Below, in pieces: positions 12,236 through 25,194 of a stretch of DNA of 64,000 bases. The stretch spans positions 117,017-181,016 of the forward strand of contig NW_004797938.1 in assembly GCF_000002075.1 (NCBI RefSeq), in the 5' to 3' direction. A program made the position numbers and the translations under genes. The DNA is from Aplysia californica. Taxonomy: Eukaryota > Mollusca > Gastropoda > Aplysiida > Aplysiidae. The notes beneath the pieces are model-generated. The model had not been told where the DNA came from. It saw nothing but the letters and a program-made list of their open reading frames with translations, and did no database searches. The stretch's first letter is position 1. Each line of letters opens with the position of its first letter.

Positions 12236-14734
12236 TCTCAGTCCACACATTACAGGTCACATTTTCAATGAGCATAGGGTTTTTTTTTTCCAATTTGCTT
12301 TGAAATTAAATAAAACGTTTATAGAACATTATTTCCTTGTGCTAGAAGCGAACCCATCCACTACAGCACGAGTGTGTAGCTGGGCACATGCTGTTGTGAA
12401 GAGCTAGTTACTGCAAGACTACAAGTGTCTGCGGAAAATAACGAGGCCAAATAAAAGGCTTTCCTTTCCAGACAGAAAAATAAATATATATAACATAACA
12501 GTAACAGAGCCTTTACGTGGAGCCTGTCAGGAGAGAAAAAAAAAAGGAAAGCAAAGCAGGGGGAAAAAAACAACAGGATTCATCCAGGCTAGGAAGGCCA
12601 TAATAAACCACACTTGAGTTTTGACAAAGACTACATATTCAAACATAACACCAATAAAGAACTTGTAAATGTCAATGATAATAAAAGTCTATGGAACATA
12701 AGTAGTCACCAAAAAAAAAGGGTGGGGGGGGGGGGGGGGTGCATTAAGACAACAGAGGAGAAAAGACTAGCAACAAATACATACGAATCATCATATGGGT
12801 TGTGGTGTGGGGGGGATATGTACATGAGGGAGGGGGGGGGGGACCACCACTACAAAGAGCACAGCATGGCATGCTTTTATCAGGGAGTGCAGCGAGAATC
12901 ATCCATAACACAAACCGATGAAAAAGCAAAGTCAATTTTTTGCACCAAAAAAAAAAAGATCCATATATACATCAAATCACAAAGGAAAATAATAGTACAG
13001 TCGCACAACAGCCAATTACACACGTACTCATATCTCAGCCAGAACAACAAATGAGACTAGTAGTAGTAGTAGTAGTTGTCATGATAGTACGTTCGGCGGT
13101 AATAATAATAAACCTGGTCAGGAATGCTTTATCTTTTGATAGTAGTAGTAGTATCGGTGTTCATTATACGTACATGTGCTCAACTCGCTCGGATATCTGA
13201 ATATGAACGGTGCAAGCTTACTTAATGTGAACACGTGCGACCAGTATAGGAAAATCTCGATGATTAAAGAATAAGTAGATATTCCACTCCAAACTATCTT
13301 ATGTAGTATCAGACAGTTGTAACGTACACCAGCCACCATAGTGTCTATTCCCCCCCCCCCCCTTAAAATCCTAAATTATGTACGCTGCGTATTGCATAAG
13401 GCCTGAAGACACATACTATTCTACAATTTTACACATAATCTCCTCATTGGACAGTTAAATTCCAAGTCACTGAGAAGTAAACTGTCATACAAAAATAACC
13501 CCTCCTTCCAAGTAAATTTTAGGCCCATATATTGTTGTATCTGTTTTTATTTTAAAAAACAAAACGAACAACAAAAAAAACCTGTTGTTTCTCCTTTTCG
13601 AAATGGGCAGTTCCTAATGGTTCTATAAAAATTTAGCTGCACTTCCTTCATAAGTTTCACCCATATTATTCATATCTTCTAGTGATGGAAAATATATTTC
13701 ATCTTAACTCATTCAACTTTCCCTGAAGGTGCCAACTAGCTACCCAACATCTCCCCCCCCCCCAGGAACTTTTTAGACCCTGTGAAAATGCCGCCATGGG
13801 GACTCAGACTTGATGCATAACATTCGTCAGGTACATCTTGCATTAAGAAGTTGGGCAAAATCCCGATATCCACATTCATTTTAAAAAATCGGCACCCCTG
13901 CTTTCTCCATACTCCACGTCATCACACTTAAACTGCTTCAGACTAGAACTGTATAAAATGCTGGTGACACTGCTTTCCGCAAGTGTAACTTGAACCATAG
14001 CTTGAACCTCTCAGTGGCTTGGCTCTCATCTGTTCAATCTAGGCAGTCAGAAAAAAAAAAAATCAGTGTGCCAAAACCACGAATAAAATCATAGGTGTCT
14101 TTTGCCACAACGTTCTTCAGTTTCAGCACGCCTGGTATAAAAATGCTACCACAGCCACCACACAGGGAGAAAAAAAATAAGTAAGTCGCACAAACCAAAA
14201 AAACATTAACCTCATAAACAAGAAAACAATGGCAAGCACTTTAACATACACAAGGAAATTTTTTTTTTTAAAGGAAAGAGTGCAATACGTGTACATCCAT
14301 ACATTCCAGTGTGACACAGCAAACACCCCTCATACCCTCACACATGGGCTACCACACAGTCGGTGAATTTCTCCAAACACGAGAATCAATGTCATAATGG
14401 TATGGACTTTTTAAGGGGGGTGGGAGGAAGTGGGTGGGGAGTATGGAGAAAGCATACGATGTATTTATTTATTTATTTTAATCCATGGGTAATGATGACG
14501 AAATGCAGACCAGGGCAAGGGTTCTATTCTTCATTAGCAAGTTAAAAATCATTCAAGATCATTTAACATAATTCATCAAACAAAGCACATTTTGCAAATC
14601 AAGTCCTTTGCCATTGCATATTTAAAACTGAAATCACAAAGAAAAGGAAACTATTTAACACAAACAAAAACTGGGTAGAGTGGATCATGACTTGAGCACG
14701 TCAAACTAAAGGCCTCTCAGACTACACATCAACA

Positions 14735-14885
14735 GAAAATGACGTGCGTGTGTACGTGGGAGTGTGAATGAGATTGTGTATAAGTGTGTGTGTATGTGTG
14801 TGTGTGTGTGCCTCCATGTGTGTGTGAGTGTGTGTACAGGAGTGTGTGTAAATGTGCAAGTGAGTGTACCTGTGTATCAGTGCAT
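14735..14885. repeat. (TG)n-rich microsatellite
   Basis: An interrupted TG tract with GTGTG and GAGTG variants. It explains the Cys/Val and His/Thr frames here. Confidence 0.85.
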
Positions 14886-16159
14886 ATGCAAGCACGCGAA
14901 TTTGCAATTAAAGTGTTCGACAGAGGGGAACAAATAGGAACACGTTCAGTTCTCATATTTCTTACAGTAAAACCCCAGTACTACATACTCTACTCAGTCT
15001 TCACTTGACAATAAAGTACAGTTTTTTCGGTACCTAAACCTCAGAAGCAACAGCTCCCTTGCTGAAGCAATAACTGATAGTTTCCCAAACCCCCCAAAAA
15101 AGCAAAACACCTGACACGCTATTCTAAGTTTTTACTCCACACTACTGTCCCTCACAGCGAGGAGACAAGATTTGTCCTTTAGTCCTTCAGTCCTTTCAAC
15201 AAACGTGTGGCGACGACGTGAGGAACTTCTTTACACTCATTCGTTAAGACGTCTGTAATCTTGGATTATTTCTGTGCCCAACACCAATTCCAGAGATATG
15301 TGTAGTTCTGTTTTTCTCATAAAGACATCTTTACCGCAGCCCGAGATATGGCAGTGCTAGGAGCAGACTAGCTGACGTGATGAAAACCATGACTTCAGTT
15401 CAACTTTTAGCATTATGGCATTACAAAAAGACATTACTGGAAAATTCGTTTGTAGACTGTGCTTGATTAGTCTCTTGGGTTTGGTTTTTTTTAGTCACGT
15501 CCGCCAACCCTTTTCTGCTTGCCTAACTCATCCTCGTAAATGCAGGGTTTTAGTTTTCATTTGTTGGCATCTCATAAAGTTTTAATCTGTGATTTTTAAT
15601 GAGTACCTGCTCTGCCACACAAATGTCCATTGCTAAAAAAAACACCCAAAAAACCTTGTTCTCTGACAAGTCAAATACTAAGAACAATTTCATTTTGAAT
15701 ATAAAGGACAGTCTATCCACTAAAAACGGATTATCTTGAAAATTATGCACCAAAAACATTTGTTCTACAACATTCTCCATCAGCCGTTGAAACGTGCGAA
15801 TCGTCGCATGAATTTGCATATTCTTTGCTTGCTCTGCTACGTGAAAACACAGAAGAAAAGCTGAACAAACAAGGCATTCGTGACTAGATAAATATTGCTA
15901 TAGTGAAAAGAAACAGCACAACAGAAGAATAAAGAACCAACATGGAAAAACAACAGAATTTGAAAGCAAATGAAAACTTTGGACAAAAAAACCCAAAACA
16001 ACCTAGACATGGCATTTTTTTAAAAAAGAAAAAAAAAATTGCGTACAGGAGACAAAGCAATAAAAGTAGTAAAAATCTAAACAACTACAAGCCGTTCTAC
16101 GAATTGAAGAAACAACACTCCAAGCCCTGAAAGGTTTCAAAAGAAAAGATGGCTTGCTG

Positions 16160-17587
16160 CTAGGAATCTGCCGTTGTGTCCTGCCCGTAATGGCGCTCCA
16201 CGAGGAAACACTGGACCACCTCCTCTTTCTTCTCTTCCCCTCCCTCTTCCTGGCCGGTGGGAGGGGAGGCGACGGCCTGGCTATCTACCTCTGACGGGCT
16301 GTGTAGTTGTTGCTGCTGCTGCTGCTGTTGTTGCTGCGAGGTCTCCCTCGCTTCCTCGTGCCCTGCAGACCCCACCTCCCTCGCCTCTTCCGTCTCCTCC
16401 TCCATCTGGGTCATAGTACTTTGCTGCCCTAGCGTGACCACTTCTTCGTCTCCCACCTTGCCACCGTCGTCGACCCCAGCCTCCACCAGGGCCGAAGGGC
16501 AGGTTGGTGGAGCACCGGATTCTTCCTGCAGTTGTTGTGCTTTCTGCTGCTGCGATTCCGCCGTACCCTTGGGAAGGGGTTCAACAATTCGTGCTGCCGC
16601 GGTGGTGGCTTCTACTTGCGAGGCGGCCGGCGAATCTTTGTCCAGCTCCTCGCTGCGAGTGCTGCTGTCCTCCCCTGCGCTGCTACTCGTGTGGTGAATG
16701 TCTTGCAGGGATGCGGCCATCAACGTGTCCTCCTCCTCCTGGATCCCTGTCGGTGTCGTGTTGTCTTCGTCGTCATCATCATCGTCACCATCATCCCCTC
16801 CTTCATCATCTCCCCTCACCCCTGCGTCCTGATCGCAGTCGTCGTCATGGTGATGAGCCCCTTGTACCCTCACCCCGTCCCCCGCGGTCGTGCGGAGTGG
16901 CGAGGCAAGGGAAGCGGTCGCCGTGGTGATGGTGGTGGCGTCCGCTCCCAGGGTGATGTCGTGCGAGGTGATGCTGATGTCCGCCCCCGAGCCGCCGGCG
17001 TCCCCACAGCACAGGCTCATCTCGGGCAGGGACAGCTCGGCGATGGTGTCGCTGTGGATGATGTCGCGCGAGTGCACCTTGAGGATGTGCGACCAGACGG
17101 GCTCCGAGGCGGGCGACTCGCTGCGGCTGGTGTTGTCGGTGAAAACGCTGTCGCCGTCGGAGAACGCCTCCAGAACGGCGCCCTCCGACGAGGCTTTGGT
17201 CACTACGGAAGTCCCTGAGTTCTTTTGTTGCAGGACCATACTGCTGCCATTAGGGTTGTTGTTGTTGTTGCTGTTGTTGCTGTTGTGGCCGTTACCGCCA
17301 CCACCACCACCATTTTTGGCCCCACCACCACCACACCCGGCGTTGCCACGGTGATGATGCTGGCTCGTGCCATGACCGCTGCTGCTGTTGGCAAACAGAC
17401 TCAGGCTCCCCTCGCCTTTCCCCTTGCGGCTGTTGTTTCTCTCCCGCACCGTCGGACTGAGGAACCAATCGGAACGCTGCCGCAGCCTCTCCAGCTGCTT
17501 GCGTTTGACCGAGTTGAATCGACTGAGGCACCGGCTTTGATAATGAGATCGGACTTCATTCAGGTTGTCTTCAAGGGACTTGGGACG
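16160..17587 (-). CDS. RhoGAP gene: terminal exon encoding a long disordered tail
   Basis: The exon has 475 codons plus TAG. The first 45 or so residues are ordered-looking and basic (NEVRSHYQSRCLSRFNSVKR, then QLERLRQRSDWFLSPTVRER). The rest is low complexity: a Gly-rich run, an Asn run (NSNNSNNNNN), acidic runs (DDEGGDDGDDDDDDED), ten consecutive Gln near the C-terminus, and the end VERHYGQDTTADS. The GC content is high, which creates long open shadow frames on the plus strand that I do not accept as genes. Confidence 0.85.
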   Translation of the reverse strand, partial: RPKSLEDNLNEVRSHYQSRCLSRFNSVKRKQLERLRQRSDWFLSPTVRERNNSRKGKGEGSLSLFANSSSGHGTSQHHHRGNAGCGGGGAKNGGGGGGNGHNSNNSNNNNNPNGSSMVLQQKNSGTSVVTKASSEGAVLEAFSDGDSVFTDNTSRSESPASEPVWSHILKVHSRDIIHSDTIAELSLPEMSLCCGDAGGSGADISITSHDITLGADATTITTATASLASPLRTTAGDGVRVQGAHHHDDDCDQDAGVRGDDEGGDDGDDDDDDEDNTTPTGIQEEEDTLMAASLQDIHHTSSSAGEDSSTRSEELDKDSPAASQVEATTAAARIVEPLPKGTAESQQQKAQQLQEESGAPPTCPSALVEAGVDDGGKVGDEEVVTLGQQSTMTQMEEETEEAREVGSAGHEEARETSQQQQQQQQQQLHSPSEVDSQAVASPPTGQEEGGEEKKEEVVQCFLVERHYGQDTTADS

Positions 17588-18685
17588 CTGAAAAGAACAG
17601 AACGACAAAGTTGTCTTTGTTTGTTCGTCAAATACGTTGTTTTCTGGTTTTTTTGTTTACACGTTACTTGAGAAATCATTATCCCCAAAAGTCAGTAAAA
17701 TTGAGCTTTAAAAATGTCCAAATTTACCATCATTAGAAACATAATCAGCGAAAAAAGGCTGAGTTTACCATACACATGAAGGCGATGAATTCATTTCACA
17801 AGTAACGTGATAGGATTAAGGTGGCCGAGTTTACCAGTCACATAATCAGATAAAAGTGGTCGAGTTTACCAGCCCCCCCTACGAAGGCAGCAAATTCACT
17901 TCACAATAGATAGATACAATTGGATCACAGTGGCCAAATGTACCAGCCTTAAAACATTCACTTGACTTGAGCCATAAATGGATTTAAGTGGCAGATTCTA
18001 GAGCCCTCTGAAGGTCATGATTCCCTTCATTCTAAATGTAATTGGATCGTTAAAATGGCTGAGTGTACTCCCCCACCCCATCCCCGCATACGACAAATAC
18101 AATAAAACGGCTTACTTTGGAGACCTCTGGGGAGGGGACCAATGACACCTCGGGAGCCGACAGAGTGGACATGTTGATCATCTCCGACTGGTCAAGGTCA
18201 TGCTCGGGGTCGTGCGAGAGGTCGGCGTGATGCCGCAAGGCACCGGGTGAGGGCTCGGGGCTCTGGCTGAACTCTCGCTCGTGGCCCAGGCCCCCGTCTT
18301 CATCGTCATCGTCGTCATCATCCTCATCATCATCATCACCTGCCTTGGCGTTACCCACTCGGGTCACTTCGATAAAGTCTGATCTCACTGCTGGAAAGGC
18401 GTATCGAAAGGGGAGAGAGGGAGAAACATTAAAAGGAAAAGCATTAGATTAAGTGGAGACGGTCAACTTTTTTGTCTGGTGAAACACAAGTATATGGGCA
18501 ATGGCCATCATGGCATTATGAACATGCTGGAAAGGTGAACGGGGGAGAAGCATTAAACTAAAGAAAAGGTATTTGATAAGTGATTACGGTTAACATTTCT
18601 GTTTAGTGAAATACAAGTATATATGGAAATAATATAATGACATCATGAACAACTGATAAATATACAAAAGCCAAAGATGGGATGA

Positions 18686-18738
<53 letters not shown>

Positions 18739-20538
18739 TGTGTGTGTGTGTGTGTGTGTCTGTGTGTGTGTGTGTCTGTGTGTGCTTATACATGGGAATG
18801 TAGTATGAACACACATATATGCGTATGTGCATGTGAGTCTGAGTGAGTGTGTGAGTGTGTGTGTTTGTGTGTATGTGTGAGAGAAAGAGCATGTGTGAGG
18901 AAATGGAGTGGTGGAGGTGGGAGGGAGAAAGGGGAAAGGGGGCAGTTTCTACTAAAAGAACATTGCATAGGTGAGTGTATTTCAAGGCCTCAACAGACAA
19001 CCAAGTTTAGAGGGAAAACACCATGCATAATGCATACTATGATACTGATCAGATACTCTTCTCCAAGCTTTTTGGATTTTTTTTGGTTTGAAAAGTAAGA
19101 CCAAAAAAATATAAATAAATAAAAATCATTCCAGAAAAGTTGAAAAGATGAACTGACTCCTAAGACTAACATAAGTATGAAAAAATATCCTGTCAAACAA
19201 ACCATACGATGAATGAACACAAGACAGAAGCTGAGAGTAAACAGGCATAAACAATACAGGATGACCAGAAAGTCCACATGAACAGTGGTCTCCGGCTAAT
19301 AGCACACTGGATAAAAGCATCATCCCCCTTTAAAGCACACTGCCAACATTGAACCATTTTTTCTAGTAATATCACTCGTATGTGCACATCCCAAATCATC
19401 AATATAACTCCTTCTAACAGTTCTATCATTTGGAGTAAGAAAACTTAACACCTCGTGGCGAGCTAAGCTCAACGACACAACCTACCACAGGAGATCAGAT
19501 ACAGGGTGGTTCACATCAGTCAATGAAATTCCACAAACACTTACTGAAGATTACTCTGCATCGACATTCGCTTAACCCATTGAACCCTGACCTCCTGAGG
19601 CTACCATGCCCCTCTGCCTGAGCTCCTGAGCGATATATTACTAACACATAAGACCATCAGAATCACTTTCCATATCCCACTCAGGGTAGTCCTCGTCAGT
19701 ACCAGCATCTAATTCAAAAAGATCTTGAAAATAATCAATAACATCCTGTGCAGTAAACACTGTTTTCCGTGTTCATTTTGTCCAAGACTGGCCTAGTAGG
19801 AGATAGGGTCTCACTCACCGGTGTACTGGTGGCTAGACATACGGGCAGTTTCACGCGCCACGGGTGTACCGGTGGCAAGGGCTCAAAGGGTTAATCCTAT
19901 CCATATGCCCTGGGGTCATTTTTTACCCCCCCGGGTTGTATTCTTCACATTTTATAATACTTCTAGTACAAAGACCTCTTTGAAACTTTAAGCATTTCTA
20001 AAAAAAAATCATTTTGACAGACTACTATGCAAAGCCGGATTAACGAGTAAATTTCCCATTTTGGGAAGTGGTGGTACAGAGTTCCCCACATCGTATGGAC
20101 ACGATAGTTAAACACGACGTACGGATAGGGTTAATAACACATTCACATAAGAGAACGTTTTTCTTGTCACCCGAGGTGCTTGCCTTTAGCCGGAGATCAC
20201 AGTATAAACAAAGTATGAGGACAGTCAACGTGCAGAGAAATCCTGCACAATTGCTCCCAACCAATAATCATAAGGCTTTGCCCTCAGCCATGCTGCAGTC
20301 CTTCCAACCTTGAGGAGTGGGCGGAAAAGGGGGGGGGGGGTCAAGCAGATAGAAAGCATAAGGCAGATTCAGGAGCAGTCCCCGAAGCAAAATCCAGCTG
20401 ATTTGACCATCACATCAGGTGAGAAAAATGGCTTTTGACCACATTCCACTGAGGCAAAGTTAGTACAGTCTCAGGTAGTTCTGGAAAGTTTTACATCACT
20501 TACAACACAGACAGAGACAGAGAGAGAGACAGACAGAC

Positions 20539-20575
<37 letters not shown>

Positions 20576-20582
20576 GACAGAC

Positions 20583-20617
<35 letters not shown>

Positions 20618-21131
20618 GAAAAAGAATGATGGAGAGGGAGAAAGAGAGAGAAAGCACAAGTGCATGCACATGAGAAGACTGAGAGATAGAGAGGAGGAAG
20701 GAGAGAAAAAGAGAGACAGAGAGACAGACAGACAGAGACAGAGAAAGAGAGAGAAATACACAAACAGAGAAAAAAAAAAAATGCGAGAAAGAAAGCGAAA
20801 GAGAAAAACAAAAAGAGAAAAAGAGAAGGCGACGTCTATTGTTTGCCAGACTTGCAGTTTCCGAATAACTGGACTAAAGTTGACTGGAAAAAAGGAAAAC
20901 TACTGAGCTAAGGCAGATGGAAGCCACTCATACAAGCCCATTTCAGAGAAACACTGGTATATAACACTCATATCTTCCCCATTTCACAAGTTGTGCGAGG
21001 TAACTACAGTCTAGATCATCATACATGTAGCGTCAGAGAGAACCGGGATATGCCTTACTGAGAAGTTTTGAGTGTTCATCAGTAGCGGATTCATTATAAA
21101 AATACCACATCAATTCACATAAAATTTAGTA

Positions 21132-21187
<56 letters not shown>

Positions 21188-24100
21188 GTCGGTGGCCTAG
21201 TGGTTAGGCTCTCGGACTCGCAACCGTAAGGTCGTGGGTTCGAATCCCGCCAAGGGCCCGACGTTGTGTCCTTGGGAAAGGCACTTTACACGAATTTTCC
21301 TCACTTCACCCAGGTGGGAATGGGTACCCGGCTATAGACAGCGAAAGATCTTGTCAGTTTGTTAGTGTTTGAGCGCTTAATCGGCTGCTCGCACTGTATG
21401 CTTCCCGGGAAGCTGAGAATGTTTCAGAGTGTTCTATGGTCTGCTGGGGTAATAATATAGTGTAAAGCGCATAGAGCCTGCTGTTGAGCGGGGATATGCG
21501 CTATACAAATGCTATCTATTATTATTATTATTATTATACATACCATGACTGTTTAAAACCGTTTAACAAGGAGCAGAATACAAAATATGAAAATAATGGA
21601 AAAATCTACACTATAATTTTGAAGCATTAATCAAAAAAAAAAGAAAAGTGAAAGACAAAAATATTATATAAATATATAATAGAAGACTCTTTGCTTCCTG
21701 AGATTTATTTCTGGGTTTGGACTGAATTAATTTTTGGTGCATGTACAATTTCAGAGGTGACCAAAAATACCCCATAACTTCAAAAGTAATTAAATGAAGG
21801 TCTTGACTTAGGCATCAATGGAAAAAAACCCCGAAAAAACAGTAATAACATATTAACAAAAATGCTGTGAAGAGAGAGACAGTCTGTTAGATAGTCATTG
21901 CAAAAGAAAGGATGTAAGAATCACACTCCTCCCCTCCCCAGTAAACCAGTAAAATAACACTTATAATTTTCCTATTAACAGAAAAAATACAGGTGTTTGT
22001 TCCGCTACTACAATTTTTTGTGCATGATGGCAAAGAGTATCTATAACTAAAGATGGAACAGTTGGAAAAATACCACTAGACCCATTTGTCAGAGAAAAGT
22101 TTGTATGATGTCTATACAACACATTGAATGTGGCAGCGCATAAATATGCACTGGCTAGCTCAGTTCAAGAGCTCTAATTTGCATCAAATACTCAAAGTTC
22201 CACAAAATGCTCTAGTTTGGGGAATCTTAAATGTGAATTCAAATCTACAATCCATGAAAAAAACCCCCAAAAAACAAACCCACACACAAAAAAGACTGGG
22301 GAGAATAGCCAATATATGGGCACTGTCAACTCGTGCCAGTTACAAGAATAGAAATATCGGCTCTTTGCTGGCAAAGAGATAGTAATGATAATTAAGTGAC
22401 TGTTCTGCATAGAACAGAATAAGAATGAAAAAATAAAAAATCCTGAAAAAATCACTTCACTACTCGGCAGACATACTGTGCTTGTAATTCAAAGTCTGTG
22501 ATTCATCTGTCTACTCTGCAAACCAGTTTTTTAAAAAAGAAAAAAGAAAGAAAGAACAAAAAAATCCTGCTTTTAACACCTCAAAATGTTCCATTCAATA
22601 TCAACATCCAGTTCAACATGCATCTTCCCCTCTTGGAAGCAGGGTGGAAACAGAATAGAAGAAAAAAATGCCTGGAAAAAAATGAAGCAGCAGAGTGGAT
22701 GTCTAGCAGCCTGGCTAAGTGAAGCTTCACTCACGAGAATGTCTGGTCTGAGCAAATGTCAGAACCCTCCATCATACTAACATCCCCAGCCAGCCTCTTT
22801 TTACTCGAATCACATTTCGCCTTTTCAGAAGGAAATTCACACGCTTTCAAATAATGATCATTTTAAAAAACCCTCAGACGAAAATATAGATTTGCAGGAT
22901 GATCTAATCTTTAAACATAATAATTCTATAGCCTCATTCTCAAAGATAAGTGCTTCACTTCAACCGGCTGCTAAACAAACAAGAAAATAGCATCTTTGCA
23001 TCATTCATCCCTTCGCTACTTGGATCTAAGAAGAAAAGAAGAAAGTGAAGCAGCTGCAGCATCAAGGATACCTTTGCTGAAACAAAAAAAGTCCCTTACC
23101 ATCACTGACAACATCAAACCCATACTTGCTGGCTTCTTTATCAATAAATGCACGAAACATGAGGTCTGCCTTCTTGCCTGTGTTGAGGGTACATATACAC
23201 ACACAAACATACACTTATATCCTGTGGTTTTAGTAAGCGTTTTACGGCACTTGCAACACAATTAGGTCATATAAGTGTCAAAGGTTAGCGGTGTTATAAG
23301 AGTAACAAACACAAAAAAGAAGGAGAGGAATAAGGTCTAAAGATGCTTGATAGGAGTAGGAGAAAAACAAAACACATCAGAGAACCTGCCAACCACTCAC
23401 ACATATTTATATCCCTTGACAGGGTCACTACAGTCATGATGCAACACATCATTTCAACTATTAAACATGCTTTGGGCTAAACAAATTCTCAGCGATTTCA
23501 AAAACAATAAATTCATTTAAAAAATTTTTTTTACCACCAACAGATGTCAGCTTTTCGCAATCTGTTAAGAGCACTAACTTTTTAAAATTTGATTTTAAAA
23601 AGGTGAAAGAAAACGTCTATGTTAAAAATAATTCACAAATTCCAAAGACGGCGACAGTTCATTCTAGTGATGTTACTACAATATAAATAGGGGGCAAATG
23701 TTATTCAAGTCACTTGCCATTACTACAAGCACAAAACCTAGCCCACTTCACAGTACAAGAAAAAAACAACTTCATATAATATGCCACGTCTAACAACACA
23801 ATAATATCAATTAACTTCTAGGAGAAAGCAATTCATAGATGTTCTAGGTTAACTCCTCTATGCCTCAGAAAATAAACAAACAGTCCTTTCAATTTAAAAA
23901 CAAAACAATTGTTAACTTCTCAGAGTAAGCAATTCATAGATGTTCTAGGTTAACTCCTCTATGCCTCTTAAATAAACAAACTATCTTTTCAATTTAAAAA
24001 CAAAACAATTCTATTTTGGGAAGAGGGGAAAAAAGGGAGGGGAGGGGGGGTCTTTAATTTCTTAAACAACTAACATCTTCCAGACAACTGTCATTTAAAA

Positions 24101-25162
24101 TGAGACAATTTTCCAATGTTAACACAGTATACAACAGCTGCATGGTACAAAACATCATCTCCGGTGTTTGTTTGCCTTTAGTAATCATGACTACACACTA
24201 GATATGGTCGTTTTTTAAGGACAAGCGGGCTAACCCAGATTTCGGGGGTTTCCAAAAATCTTGACCCACATCGAAAGTGGGCATTGCCCTACCTATAGTA
24301 GAAGTTTGGTTTCATTGATGTGGATATTTGTTTGGTTATAGAGAAAACTATCCTTGTCTTTGAAAGAAACTGAACTGGGGGCAAAAACTTTACCTTTAAT
24401 TTTCTCAAAACTGCATTTTCCGGGATAGCCCCCTTGTGCTTAAAAGCTACCATATATCCACATCTGTATAAATGCCAATTCAAGATTATTCCAAGAATCA
24501 GCATTGCTCTAAATTTGGTGTATGTCAGTACAACACATTTTTATGTAAAGGATTCTTTAAAAACAACTTCTGCAGTAACTAAAAACCACTAAATGGTCTC
24601 TCAAAGCAGAGCAATAAGTTAAAAAGGTATGAGAACTGCACATTTCAGCTATAACCTAAATCCTACCAAGCATTTACAACAAAAGAACATTTCAATTATT
24701 GCAGCCATGTTCAGAAGTCAAGACATATATTATGCGATATTAGTAATACGACAAAGCAGACCCAGATTCTGATTTTATCACAATTCTGAGATGAAGCAAG
24801 GATAAACTCCCACACAACGCTAGTCCAAATAAAAAAAGACAACTTGGAACCAAAAAAAAAAGCTCCAACAATTCTGTGAGGAAGGTACAGCTTTACTTAT
24901 TTTCCATGTTAGTAAAACCAGCAACATAGAAACATGAAATCTTTAGTAGACCAAAAACAAAAAATGCAGAAAGAAGTATTTCATAATTCTTTTGCATTGA
25001 TTCACGGACAGTCTTTGCTGTAACCAGAGTACGTTTGCGGGGAACACATACACAGTAGGCCTACAACATACAGTCACAAGAAGCCAACAGAAGCACTCCT
25101 GAACAAATATCTGTCTTATTTCTCTTCTGAGGGGAGGGAAGGGAGGAGGAGAGTAGGAGGAG

Positions 25163-25194
<32 letters not shown>

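Larger units (their letters stand above)
1790..16159 (-). other. Gene-free region; possible very long 3' UTR or downstream transcript of the RhoGAP gene
   Basis: No open frame here resembles a protein I know. The plus strand is strongly A- and CA-rich, like the introns of the two minus-strand genes, and this skew fades near 1.8 kb. A minus-strand AATAAA (plus-strand tttatt at 1847-1852) lies there. That pattern would fit a transcript running about 14 kb past the stop codon, but composition is weak evidence. Apart from the repeats listed separately, I see nothing in this stretch. Confidence 0.3.

Noticed and set aside
12614-13054. 146-codon plus-strand frame
   Set aside because: Crosses G runs and A runs, has no recognisable domain, and lies in the strand-skewed non-coding region.
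16174-17671. Long plus-strand open frames (up to 228 codons) rich in Pro, Ser, Val and Cys
   Set aside because: They are antisense shadows of the GC-rich, low-complexity last RhoGAP exon; no homology and no splice context.
20471-20906. Ser/Leu/Cys and Arg/Glu frames
   Set aside because: Translation of (CAGA)n and purine-rich repeats.
21190-21260. Possible functional tRNA gene
   Set aside because: A and B boxes are present, but the sequence continues into a SINE body and does not form a complete acceptor stem.
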